64,000 nucleotides of DNA from Pseudomonas sp. PH1b (GTDB lineage Bacteria; Pseudomonadota; Gammaproteobacteria; Pseudomonadales; Pseudomonadaceae). Positions 52,371-60,718 of this stretch are shown here, in pieces. The number at the start of each line of letters is the position of its first letter. Position 1 is the first letter of the stretch. The stretch spans positions 1 to 64,000 of the forward strand of contig NZ_AYMU01000015.1 in assembly GCF_000633395.1 (NCBI RefSeq), given 5' to 3'. A program made the translations under genes and the position numbers. The notes below the pieces were generated by a model. That model was given only the letters and a program-made list of their open reading frames with translations. It was not told the origin of the DNA and searched no databases.

Positions 52371-53663
52371 TTGAGCACTTCAACCAGTACCTACTCTCCC
52401 GAACTCGCGGTGCCGGCCGACAAGCGCGTATTCGGTGCTCGCGATCTGTTTTCCCTGTGGTTCTCCCTCGGTATCGGCCTGATGGTGCTGCAGACCGGCG
52501 CCTTGCTGGCGCCGGGCCTGGGGCTGGCCCATTCGCTGCTGGCGATCCTGCTCGGCACGGCGGTCGGCGTTTTGCTGCTGGCGGCGGTGGGGGTGATCGG
52601 CAGCGACACCGGCCTGTCGTCCATGGCCGCCCTCAAGCTCAGCCTGGGGCAGCGCGGCGCCAGCCTGCCGGCATTGCTCAACCTGCTGCAGTTGGTGGGC
52701 TGGGGCTCGTTCGAGATCATCGTCATGCGCGATGCAGCGAGCCTGCTGGGCACCCGGGCCTTCAGCGAGGGCAGCCTGTGGGCCAACCCGCTGCTCTGGA
52801 CCCTGTTTTTCGGTGCCCTGGCCACCTTGCTGGCGGTCAGCGGGCCCCTGACTTTCGTGCGTCAGATCCTGCGCAAGTGGGGCATCTGGCTGTTGTTGGC
52901 GGCGTGCCTGTGGCTGACCTGGAACCTCTTCGCCCGGGCCGACCTGGCGGCGCTCTGGGCCCAGGCCGGGGATGGCTCGATGCCGTTCGCCGTGGGTTTT
53001 GATATCGCCATCGCCATGCCTTTGTCCTGGTTGCCACTGATCGCCGACTACTCGCGGTTCGGCAAGCGTGCCAAGAGCGTGTTCGGCGGCACGGCCCTGG
53101 GCTTTTTCATCGGCAATTTCTGGTTGATGAGCCTGGGCGTCGCCTACACCCTGGCGTTCGCTCCCAGTGGTGAAGTCAATGCCTTGCTGCTGGCGCTGGC
53201 CGGGGCCGGGCTGGGGATTCCGCTGCTGCTGATCCTGCTGGACGAGTCGGAGAATGCCTTTGCCGATATCCATTCGGCGGCGGTCTCCAGCGGCATCCTG
53301 CTGCGTCTGAAGGTCGAGCACCTGGCCTTGGCCATCGGCGTGCTCTGCACCCTGATCGCCTGCCTGGCGCCGTTGGCCCAGTACCAGAACTTCCTGTTGC
53401 TGATCGGCTCGGTATTCGCGCCGTTGTTTGGCGTGGTGCTGGTGGATCACTTCATCCTGCGTCGGCGCTTGGGGCAGAACTCGGTGTCGGCCTTGCGCTG
53501 GCCGGCGCTGCTGGCCTGGCTGGGTGGGGTGAGCACCTATCATCTGCTGGCCAATCTGTACCCGGATATCGGTGCAACCCTGCCGTCACTGGTGCTGGCA
53601 GGGCTGCTGCAATGGCTGCTGGGCCGGGCGTTCAGTTACCGCCAGGAAACAGCTCGGGCTTGA
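52371..53663 (+). CDS. cytX: Putative hydroxymethylpyrimidine transporter CytX
   Basis: This 430-residue NCS1-family permease has about twelve membrane segments and the family-type N-terminus DKRVFGARDLFSLWFSLGIG. The start is TTG 52371 (GAGA upstream), since no ATG fits. Position directly after a riboswitch-controlled thiC supports uptake of HMP or a thiamine precursor. Alternative assignment is a cytosine/purine-type permease. Its 3' end overlaps the convergent DUF3298 gene by 32 bp. Confidence 0.87.
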   Translation: MSTSTSTYSPELAVPADKRVFGARDLFSLWFSLGIGLMVLQTGALLAPGLGLAHSLLAILLGTAVGVLLLAAVGVIGSDTGLSSMAALKLSLGQRGASLPALLNLLQLVGWGSFEIIVMRDAASLLGTRAFSEGSLWANPLLWTLFFGALATLLAVSGPLTFVRQILRKWGIWLLLAACLWLTWNLFARADLAALWAQAGDGSMPFAVGFDIAIAMPLSWLPLIADYSRFGKRAKSVFGGTALGFFIGNFWLMSLGVAYTLAFAPSGEVNALLLALAGAGLGIPLLLILLDESENAFADIHSAAVSSGILLRLKVEHLALAIGVLCTLIACLAPLAQYQNFLLLIGSVFAPLFGVVLVDHFILRRRLGQNSVSALRWPALLAWLGGVSTYHLLANLYPDIGATLPSLVLAGLLQWLLGRAFSYRQETARA

Positions 53664-54378
53664 GTACGCCCTTGAGGCGGTCGTAGGGGATCTGCAGCTC
53701 GACGTGGCCTAGCACCGAGGGGGCGATGGTGGTGACGTCGTACTTGAGGGTCACGGCGTTGCGGGTCAGCGCCACGTTCTGGGTCTTCTGGAAGGGCCAG
53801 GTCTTCACGAATTCGGCCTCGCGATCCAGGTGGGTGCTGATCAGCCAGTTGTTGTGGGCGACCCGTGCGGCCTTCCAGAACATGTCTTCCTGGCCGGGCA
53901 GCAGCATGTCTGACAGGTTCAGGGCCTTGTGCTGCTGACGCGAATAGTTGACGAAGCCGCGGCCCGGGGTGCCGTTGGCGGCGCCGGTGTCCAGGTAGCT
54001 GGCCAGTTCGATGATCACCAGGCCGTCATGCTGCTCGCGTAGCTTGGATTGCAGGTACATGCCGTGGCGGTCCGGCGCGCTTCGCAGGAACTGCTCGCGG
54101 TAGGCCGCCAGGCTGGCCGGCAGCGCTGCATCAGGGCTGGTGCGAGTCATTTGCAGCAGGCGCTTTTCGACGATGGCATCCAGTTGCGGCTCGGCAGGGA
54201 AGTGCACGGTGTCGAGGTTGACCAGCGGGCATTCGGCGCCGCTGCAGCCGGGCTTGAGTTGCTCGGACTTGTCCCGGGTGGTTTCCAGCGGAGTCATGTA
54301 GCTGGGTTGAAACAGGCTTTGGCAGGCGCCCAGGGTCAGGGCGATACAGGCCACGGAGGCGATTTTGACAAGCGACAT
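53632..54378 (-). CDS. DUF3298/RsiV-like lipoprotein
   Basis: This 248-residue protein has a lipoprotein signal peptide ending LGAC (Cys19). The C-terminal part contains KALNLSDMLLPG and YDVTTIAPSVLGHVELQIPY, which resemble the DUF3298 domain (RsiV-like). It is probably anchored in the outer membrane or periplasmic face. PA4972 is the counterpart. Function unknown. Confidence 0.8.
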   Translation of the reverse strand: MSLVKIASVACIALTLGACQSLFQPSYMTPLETTRDKSEQLKPGCSGAECPLVNLDTVHFPAEPQLDAIVEKRLLQMTRTSPDAALPASLAAYREQFLRSAPDRHGMYLQSKLREQHDGLVIIELASYLDTGAANGTPGRGFVNYSRQQHKALNLSDMLLPGQEDMFWKAARVAHNNWLISTHLDREAEFVKTWPFQKTQNVALTRNAVTLKYDVTTIAPSVLGHVELQIPYDRLKGVLKPELFPGGN

Positions 54379-54421
54379 GGGCGTCCTTCATAAACCAGGG
54401 GGAGGCAAAAGTTACCGGCTT

Positions 54422-54442
54422 CGACTGCCTGCGGGGCAGTCG
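54422..54442. other. Hairpin in the divergent region before nudF
   Basis: CGACTGCC and GGCAGTCG form a perfect 8-bp stem with a 5-base loop, between the DUF3298 gene (minus) and nudF (plus). Nothing else stands out in 54379-54602. Confidence 0.35.
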
Positions 54443-54602
54443 GTTCGCCACTAAGCTCAATGGAGGCAATTAGAGTAGGTTTCGCCCCCCGCCGTCTATC
54501 CCGCTGAGGGTAAAGGGGCTGCATGATCCACCGCGAGCACGTTAGGATGGCGCGAAGTCGAGGGGGATCCTCGGGTCGAATACGTTGTACACGAGGATTG
54601 TT

Positions 54603-55220
54603 ATGACTGACTTTGCCAACTCCACGCCGAGTGCCGTCGAGATCATCCAGCGCGAAAACTGCTTTCAGGGTTTCTACCGGCTCGATCGCCTGCAACTGCG
54701 TCATGAGCTGTTTGCCGGTGGCATGGGGCGTGAAATCAATCGTGAAGTCTTTGTTCGTCACGATGCGGTCTGCGTACTGCCGTACGACCCGCAACGCGAT
54801 GAGGTGGTGCTGATCGAGCAGTTTCGCGTTGGCGCCATGGGCAAGACGGCTTCACCCTGGCTGGTGGAACTGGTGGCCGGGCTGATCGACAAGGACGAGC
54901 AGCCGGAAGAAGTTGCCCGCCGCGAGGCACAGGAGGAAGCTGGCCTGGACATCGCAGCGCTGTGGCCGATGACCCAGTACTTCCCGTCGCCCGGAGGCAG
55001 CACCGAGTTCGTCCACCTGTACCTGGGACGGTGCGACAGCAGCGGTGCCGGCGGGCTGCACGGGCTGGAAGAGGAGGCGGAAGATATCCGGGTTTCAGTG
55101 ATGGCCTACGAGGATGCCTTGCAGGCTGTGCGTGATGGTCGGATTTGCAATGCGGCAAGCATCATTGCCTTGCAGTGGCTGGCGCTCAATCGCGCTGAAG
55201 TGAGGGGGTTATGGTCGTAA
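54603..55220 (+). CDS. nudF: ADP-ribose pyrophosphatase NudF
   Basis: This 205-residue Nudix hydrolase cleaves ADP-ribose to AMP and ribose-5-phosphate. The Nudix box is GLIDKDEQPEEVARREAQEE followed by AGL, and SPGGSTEFVHLYLGR is the ADPRase-specific segment. ATG 54603 follows a GAGGA ribosome-binding site. It opens the conserved nudF-yqiB-cpdA-yqiA-parE block. Confidence 0.95.
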   Translation: MTDFANSTPSAVEIIQRENCFQGFYRLDRLQLRHELFAGGMGREINREVFVRHDAVCVLPYDPQRDEVVLIEQFRVGAMGKTASPWLVELVAGLIDKDEQPEEVARREAQEEAGLDIAALWPMTQYFPSPGGSTEFVHLYLGRCDSSGAGGLHGLEEEAEDIRVSVMAYEDALQAVRDGRICNAASIIALQWLALNRAEVRGLWS

Positions 55221-55663
55221 ACAAGGTACGCGACCGCTATCGGGTGGATCTCGCGGGGCTGCAAGCTTCCTGCGAGGCCAACTACGCCCGGTTGATGCGC
55301 CTGTTGCCCGACATGCGCAACCAGCCCGTGGCGCGTCGGGTCGCGGTGACCCAGGGCGACCAGATGCTCGGTGTGCTGGCCCTGGAAGTGGTCCTGGCCT
55401 GCCCGTACACCACCACCTTGCAGGTGCGCCAGGAACACAGCCTGCCGTGGCTGCCGGTGCCGCAGCTGGAAGTGCAGGTCTATCACGATGCGCGCATGGC
55501 GGAGGTGGTGAGTGCCGAACATGCCCGGCGTTTTCGCAGCATCTATCCCTATCCCAACGCCTTCATGCATCAGCCGGATGAAAAGGCCCAGCTCAATGTC
55601 TTCCTGGGAGAGTGGCTGAGTCACTGCCTGGCCTGCGGGCATGAGTTCGAAGCCGTGCGATAG
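55211..55663 (+). CDS. yqiB: DUF1249 protein YqiB
   Basis: This 150-residue protein has the DUF1249 features: basic helices, YPNAFMHQPDEKAQLNVFLG and WLSHCLACGHE. It lies between nudF and cpdA as in E. coli. Function not known; the start overlaps nudF by 10 bp, so expression is probably coupled. Confidence 0.88.
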   Translation: MVVNKVRDRYRVDLAGLQASCEANYARLMRLLPDMRNQPVARRVAVTQGDQMLGVLALEVVLACPYTTTLQVRQEHSLPWLPVPQLEVQVYHDARMAEVVSAEHARRFRSIYPYPNAFMHQPDEKAQLNVFLGEWLSHCLACGHEFEAVR

Positions 55664-55763
55664 ATGTGAACTGGGTCCGCTTCCCAGGTTTCCTCTTTGT
55701 TGTTTCCCCCAGCATAATTGCCCCATTCTTCATGCCTTGTGACTCTGCCCCGGGAGAAACGCC

Positions 55764-56579
55764 GTGCCAAGCGTATCCGCTCTGACCGCCGACGACTCCG
55801 TGTTGCTGGTACAGCTGTCCGACAGCCATCTGTTTGCCGAAGCGGACGCTGCACTGCTGGGCATGAATACCGGCGACAGCCTGCAGCGGGTGATCGAGCT
55901 GGTGCTGGCGCAGCAACCGCGGATCGACTTGATGCTGGCCACCGGCGACCTGTCCCAGGACGGTTCACTGGAGTCCTATCAGCGTTTTCGCCAGTTGACC
56001 CGGCAGATCCCGGCCCCGGGCCGTTGGTTGCCTGGCAACCACGACGAGCCGCAAGTCATGCAGCAGGCCACGCGGGACAGTGATTTGCTGGAACCGGTGG
56101 TGGATATCGGCAACTGGCGCATTACCCTGCTGGATTCGGCGGTGCCTGGCTCGGTGCCCGGGTATCTGCAGGATGATCAACTGCAATTGCTGGCCCGCTC
56201 ACTGAGCGAAGCCCCAGAGCGGCATCACTTGATCTGCCTGCACCATCACCCGGTGTCCATCGATTGCGCCTGGATGGAGCCCATCGGTCTGCGCAACGCC
56301 GAGGCGCTGTTTGCCGTGATCGAGGGGTTTGCACAGGTCCGGGCAGTGCTCTGGGGGCATGTGCACCAGGAGATCGATCGCCTGCGTGGCGATGTGCGGC
56401 TGTTGGCCTCACCCTCTACCTGCATCCAGTTCGAGCCCCTGAGCGACGATTTCAAGGTTCAGGAGCTTGCGCCAGGCTATCGCTGGCTGCGGCTGTTGCC
56501 CGATGGACGGCTGGAAACCGGCGTGCAGCGGGTCGAGGGCTACGCCTTTACCGTCGACTACGGCAGCAACGGTTACTGA
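55764..56579 (+). CDS. cpdA: 3',5'-cAMP phosphodiesterase CpdA
   Basis: This 271-residue metallophosphoesterase hydrolyses cAMP. Its motifs are LSDSHLF, TGDLSQDG, GNHDEP and WGHVHQE, giving the metal-binding Asp/His/Asn residues. It begins with GTG 55764 after GGGAGA. In P. aeruginosa the homologue (PA4969) lowers Vfr-controlled gene activity. Confidence 0.95.
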   Translation: MPSVSALTADDSVLLVQLSDSHLFAEADAALLGMNTGDSLQRVIELVLAQQPRIDLMLATGDLSQDGSLESYQRFRQLTRQIPAPGRWLPGNHDEPQVMQQATRDSDLLEPVVDIGNWRITLLDSAVPGSVPGYLQDDQLQLLARSLSEAPERHHLICLHHHPVSIDCAWMEPIGLRNAEALFAVIEGFAQVRAVLWGHVHQEIDRLRGDVRLLASPSTCIQFEPLSDDFKVQELAPGYRWLRLLPDGRLETGVQRVEGYAFTVDYGSNGY

Positions 56580-56651
56580 ACCGGCTTCGTTAGCCGCCTT
56601 CATCCCTGTAAACTGCGGCTTTTGCCCAGGCCCAATGCACAGGGAGTTCGC

Positions 56652-57260
56652 ATGTCCGGTTCGATCCTCTATATCCATGGCTTCAACAGTGCTCCCGCGT
56701 CGATCAAGGCCACCCAGCTGCGCAGCGTCATGGAGCAGCTCGGCCTGGCCGGGCAATTGCGGGTGCCGGCCCTGCACCATCACCCGCGTCAGGCCATTGG
56801 CCAGCTGGAACAGGCGATTGCCGAGCTTGGTCGACCATTGCTGGTCGGCAGCTCGCTCGGCGGCTACTATGCGACTCACCTTGCCGAGCGCTACGGCCTG
56901 AAAGCCCTGCTGGTCAACCCAGCTGTCAGCCCGCACCGGATGTTCGACGGTTATCTGGGCACACAGAAGAACCTGTACACCGATGAAACCTGGGAGCTGA
57001 CCCACGATCATGTCGCGGCCCTGGCGGCGCTGGAAGTCGCGCCGCCCCAGGACCCCGAGCGTTATCAGGTGTGGTTGCAGACAGGGGACGAGACGCTGGA
57101 TTATCGCAGCGCGCAAACGTATTACCGTGCCTGCGCCTTGCGCATCCAGGCCGGCGGCGATCATAGTTTCCAAGGTTTTACCGGACAATTGCCGGCGATG
57201 TTGAATTTTGCCGGCATCACTGCCGATCAGTACCAGGCGATCGACTTCACAGCACTGTGA
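56652..57260 (+). CDS. yqiA: YqiA/YcfP-family alpha/beta-hydrolase
   Basis: This 202-residue esterase-like protein has the nucleophile motif GSSLGGYYA and the N-terminal ILYIHGFNSAPAS segment; His is in AGGDHSFQGF. ATG 56652 follows AGGGAG. Gene order and length match PA4968. Natural substrate unknown. Confidence 0.92.
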   Translation: MSGSILYIHGFNSAPASIKATQLRSVMEQLGLAGQLRVPALHHHPRQAIGQLEQAIAELGRPLLVGSSLGGYYATHLAERYGLKALLVNPAVSPHRMFDGYLGTQKNLYTDETWELTHDHVAALAALEVAPPQDPERYQVWLQTGDETLDYRSAQTYYRACALRIQAGGDHSFQGFTGQLPAMLNFAGITADQYQAIDFTAL

Positions 57261-57302
57261 GCCTTCGCCCCATATTCATTGAACGACTAACGACGAGAAC
57301 CC

Positions 57303-59210
57303 ATGGCCACTCCCAGCGCTAGCTCTTATAACGCAGACGCCATCGAAGTCCTCTCGGGACTCGACCCGGTGCGCAAACGCCCGGGCATGTATACCGACAC
57401 CACGCGGCCCAACCACCTGGCCCAGGAAGTCATCGACAACAGTGTCGACGAAGCCCTGGCCGGCCATGCGAAGTCGATACAGGTCATCCTGCACGCCGAC
57501 CATTCCCTGGAAGTCTCCGATGACGGCCGCGGCATGCCCGTGGACATCCACCCGGAAGAGGGGGTGTCCGGGATCGAGCTGATCCTCACCAAGCTTCATG
57601 CGGGGGGCAAGTTCTCCAACAAGAACTACCAGTTCTCCGGCGGTCTGCACGGGGTGGGTATTTCCGTGGTCAACGCCCTGTCGAACCAGGTGCGGGTGCG
57701 GGTCAAGCGCGACGGCAACGAATACCAGATGACCTTCGCCGACGGCTACAAGGCCACCGAGCTGGAAGTGGTCGGCACCGTGGGCAAGCGCAACACCGGC
57801 ACTAGTGTGTTCTTTGCGCCGGACCCGAAATACTTCGATTCGCCGAAATTTTCCGTCAGCCGCCTCAAGCACGTGCTCAAGGCCAAGGCTGTGCTGTGCC
57901 CGGGGCTGCTGGTCAGCTTCGAAGACAAGTCCAGCGGCGAGAAGGTCGAGTGGCACTACGAAGACGGCCTGCGCTCCTACCTGGTGGATGCGGTCAGCGA
58001 ATTCGAGCGCCTGCCGGACGAGCCGTTCTGCGGCAGCCTGGCGGGTAACAAGGAAGCGGTGGACTGGGCCCTGCTGTGGCTGCCCGAAGGTGGCGACAGC
58101 GTCCAGGAAAGCTACGTCAACCTGATTCCCACGGCCCAGGGCGGCACCCACGTCAACGGTTTGCGCCAGGGCTTGCTGGACGCCATGCGCGAGTTCTGCG
58201 AGTTCCGCAACCTGCTGCCCCGTGGCCTCAAGCTGGCCCCGGAAGACGTCTGGGAGCGCATCGCCTTTGTCCTGTCGATGAAGATGCAGGACGCGCAATT
58301 CTCCGGCCAGACCAAAGAGCGTCTGTCGTCCCGCGAGGCGGCGGCTTTCGTTTCCGGCGTGGTCAAGGACGCCTTCAGCCTGTGGCTCAACGCCAACCCC
58401 GAGCTGGGCATGCAACTGGCGGAGCTGGCCATCAGTAACGCCGGTCGTCGCCTGAAGGCCAGCAAGAAAGTCGAGCGCAAGCGCATTACCCAGGGCCCGG
58501 CGCTGCCGGGCAAGCTGGCGGATTGCGCCGGCCAGGACCCGATGCGCTCCGAGCTGTTCCTGGTGGAGGGTGACTCCGCCGGCGGTTCGGCCAAGCAGGC
58601 ACGAGACAAGGAATTCCAGGCGATCCTGCCGTTGCGCGGCAAGATCCTCAACACCTGGGAAGTGGACGGCAGCGAAGTCCTGGCCAGCCAGGAAGTGCAC
58701 AACATCGCCGTGGCCATCGGGGTCGATCCGGGCGCCGAGGACATGAGCCAACTGCGCTACGGCAAGATCTGCATCCTCGCCGACGCCGACTCCGACGGCC
58801 TGCACATCGCCACCTTGCTCTGTGCCCTGTTCGTCCAGCATTTCCGCCCGCTGGTGGATGCCGGGCACGTTTACGTGGCCATGCCGCCGCTGTACCGCAT
58901 CGACCTGGGCAAGGAAATCTACTACGCCCTCGACGAGGCCGAGCGCGATGGCATTCTCGATCGCCTGGTGGCCGAGAAGAAGCGTGGCAAGCCGCAAGTC
59001 ACCCGATTCAAGGGCCTGGGTGAAATGAACCCGCCGCAACTGCGCGAAACCACCATGGACCCGAACACCCGGCGTCTGGTGCAGTTGACCCTCGGCGAGG
59101 ACTTTGCCGCGACTTCGGAAATGATGGACATGCTGCTGGCGAAGAAACGCGCCGGTGATCGCAAGTCCTGGCTGGAGTCCAAGGGCAACCTGGCCGAGGT
59201 GCTGGCCTGA
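57303..59210 (+). CDS. parE: DNA topoisomerase IV subunit B ParE
   Basis: This 635-residue ATPase subunit of topoisomerase IV has a GHKL domain (VIDNSVDEA, DDGRGMPVD, GGLHGVG) and a TOPRIM domain with EGDSAGG and DADSDGLH. With ParC it decatenates daughter chromosomes. The next gene's ATG overlaps its stop (TGATG). Confidence 0.97.
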   Translation: MATPSASSYNADAIEVLSGLDPVRKRPGMYTDTTRPNHLAQEVIDNSVDEALAGHAKSIQVILHADHSLEVSDDGRGMPVDIHPEEGVSGIELILTKLHAGGKFSNKNYQFSGGLHGVGISVVNALSNQVRVRVKRDGNEYQMTFADGYKATELEVVGTVGKRNTGTSVFFAPDPKYFDSPKFSVSRLKHVLKAKAVLCPGLLVSFEDKSSGEKVEWHYEDGLRSYLVDAVSEFERLPDEPFCGSLAGNKEAVDWALLWLPEGGDSVQESYVNLIPTAQGGTHVNGLRQGLLDAMREFCEFRNLLPRGLKLAPEDVWERIAFVLSMKMQDAQFSGQTKERLSSREAAAFVSGVVKDAFSLWLNANPELGMQLAELAISNAGRRLKASKKVERKRITQGPALPGKLADCAGQDPMRSELFLVEGDSAGGSAKQARDKEFQAILPLRGKILNTWEVDGSEVLASQEVHNIAVAIGVDPGAEDMSQLRYGKICILADADSDGLHIATLLCALFVQHFRPLVDAGHVYVAMPPLYRIDLGKEIYYALDEAERDGILDRLVAEKKRGKPQVTRFKGLGEMNPPQLRETTMDPNTRRLVQLTLGEDFAATSEMMDMLLAKKRAGDRKSWLESKGNLAEVLA

Positions 59211-60193
59211 TGCACAGAGGTTTTGCCCTGGCTCTAGCGCTATTGGCAACCTCGGTGGTGGCCGCGCCGATGCCCGAACTGAGCTTGTTGTCCGAGCATC
59301 CCGTTGAGGGCATGCGCGGCGGCAATCTGTCCGGGCTGGCGCTCTGTGGCCAGGATTTGTGGACGGTCTCCGACCGCGATGACGATCAAATCTACAAACT
59401 CGATACCCGCGACAGCGTCTGGCAGGCCGAGACCGTCAAGCTGGAGGTGCCTGCGGTGCCCGACAGCGGCTTGCCCTGGGGGTTGAAGTCGCGGACCTGG
59501 GCGGCGTCCTTCGTGCGCGGTGGCGATCTGGATTTCGAGGGCATCTCCTGCGATGCCGCCGGCAACAAATACCTGGTCAGCGAAGCTCATGCCGCGGTGT
59601 TGCAAGTGCCGGCGCAAGGCGCTCCGGCCTGGTTGAAGATCTCGCCGATCATGGTTCGCGAGGCTCGGGCCAGTGGCATGCTCCTGCACTTCAATGCCTT
59701 GTTCGAGGGCCTGGCGGTGAACCCCGCCGGCGACCGGATCTGGCTGGCGGCGGAGCGCGAGCGGCGCGGGCTGTTGTTGATCAAGCGCGGGCAGACCACC
59801 TGGGATTGCGATGGCGGTTGCGTGCTGCTCAGCGAAGCCGGTTCGGAAATGCAGCCAGCACAGGTGCCCGACGCCAAGGCGGTGTCCCGGGATTTTGCCG
59901 ACCTGTCACTGTTTGACGGCAAGCTGTTCACCCTGGAGCGCAACGCCTACCAGATCTGTCGCCGGGATGCGCTGAGCGCCAAGGTCGAGCAGTGCTGGTC
60001 GTTTGCTGCCCAGGCGCTGGTGGCGCATCGACGTTATCCACAGCCCTACGGGCTGACGGAAGCCCTGGTGGTAGACGCCAAGGGGGCCTGGATCGGTGTG
60101 GACAACAACAACGGCGCCCGCGCCGATGGCGAGGCACGTCCCATCGTCTGGCGCTTTGCCGCTCCTGAAGGTGGCTGGAGTAGCAAGCCATGA
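59210..60193 (+). CDS. Secreted phytase-like esterase-domain protein (PA4966-like)
   Basis: This 327-residue protein has a signal peptide (HRGFALALALLATSVVAA) and a beta-propeller-like domain of the 'esterase-like activity of phytase' type (LSGLALCGQDLWTVSDRDDD, FEGLAVNPAGDRIWLA). It is probably periplasmic. Exact activity unknown. Confidence 0.75.
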   Translation: MHRGFALALALLATSVVAAPMPELSLLSEHPVEGMRGGNLSGLALCGQDLWTVSDRDDDQIYKLDTRDSVWQAETVKLEVPAVPDSGLPWGLKSRTWAASFVRGGDLDFEGISCDAAGNKYLVSEAHAAVLQVPAQGAPAWLKISPIMVREARASGMLLHFNALFEGLAVNPAGDRIWLAAERERRGLLLIKRGQTTWDCDGGCVLLSEAGSEMQPAQVPDAKAVSRDFADLSLFDGKLFTLERNAYQICRRDALSAKVEQCWSFAAQALVAHRRYPQPYGLTEALVVDAKGAWIGVDNNNGARADGEARPIVWRFAAPEGGWSSKP

Positions 60194-60711
60194 GCCAGCA
60201 ACCGGGCAAGAGTGCCGGGCGAGTGATGCTGATCATGGCCTGGGCCGCGGCGCTGTTCCTGGCCACGCGTTTTTTCGCCGATTGGGAAGCTCGTCAGGAA
60301 AATCCCAACACCGTCGTCAGTTCGCAACAACATGAGGGTTACATCGAAGTGCAACTGGTCGGCAACAGCCAGGGGCATTTCGTCGCCAGCGGCCATATCA
60401 ACGGCCAGCCGGTGCAGTTCATGCTCGATACCGGTGCTACCGAGGTATCGATTCCTTCCGGGCTGGCCGAGCGCCTGGGCCTGGAACGCGGGGTGCCGGT
60501 CACCCTGAGTACCGCCAACGGGCGCAGCGAGGGTTACCGGACCCGCATCGACCGTCTGCAACTGGGGGACATTGTCCTGCGGGATGTCCGGGCCCTGGTG
60601 GCTCCGGGGCTCGATGGCGAGCAGGTCTTGCTGGGCATGAGCGCTTTGAAGAAACTTGAATTCACTCAGCGTGGCGGCACCATGCTGCTGCGCCAGACCA
60701 CGAACCAATGA
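60190..60711 (+). CDS. Clan AA (retropepsin-like) aspartic protease, TIGR02281-like
   Basis: This 173-residue protein has an N-terminal membrane anchor (about residues 14-30) and a single aspartyl-protease motif MLDTGATEVSIP. It likely dimerises in the periplasm. It overlaps the gene before it by 4 bp (ATGA). Substrate unknown. Confidence 0.85.
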   Translation: MSQQPGKSAGRVMLIMAWAAALFLATRFFADWEARQENPNTVVSSQQHEGYIEVQLVGNSQGHFVASGHINGQPVQFMLDTGATEVSIPSGLAERLGLERGVPVTLSTANGRSEGYRTRIDRLQLGDIVLRDVRALVAPGLDGEQVLLGMSALKKLEFTQRGGTMLLRQTTNQ

Positions 60712-60718
60712 GGCCCGC

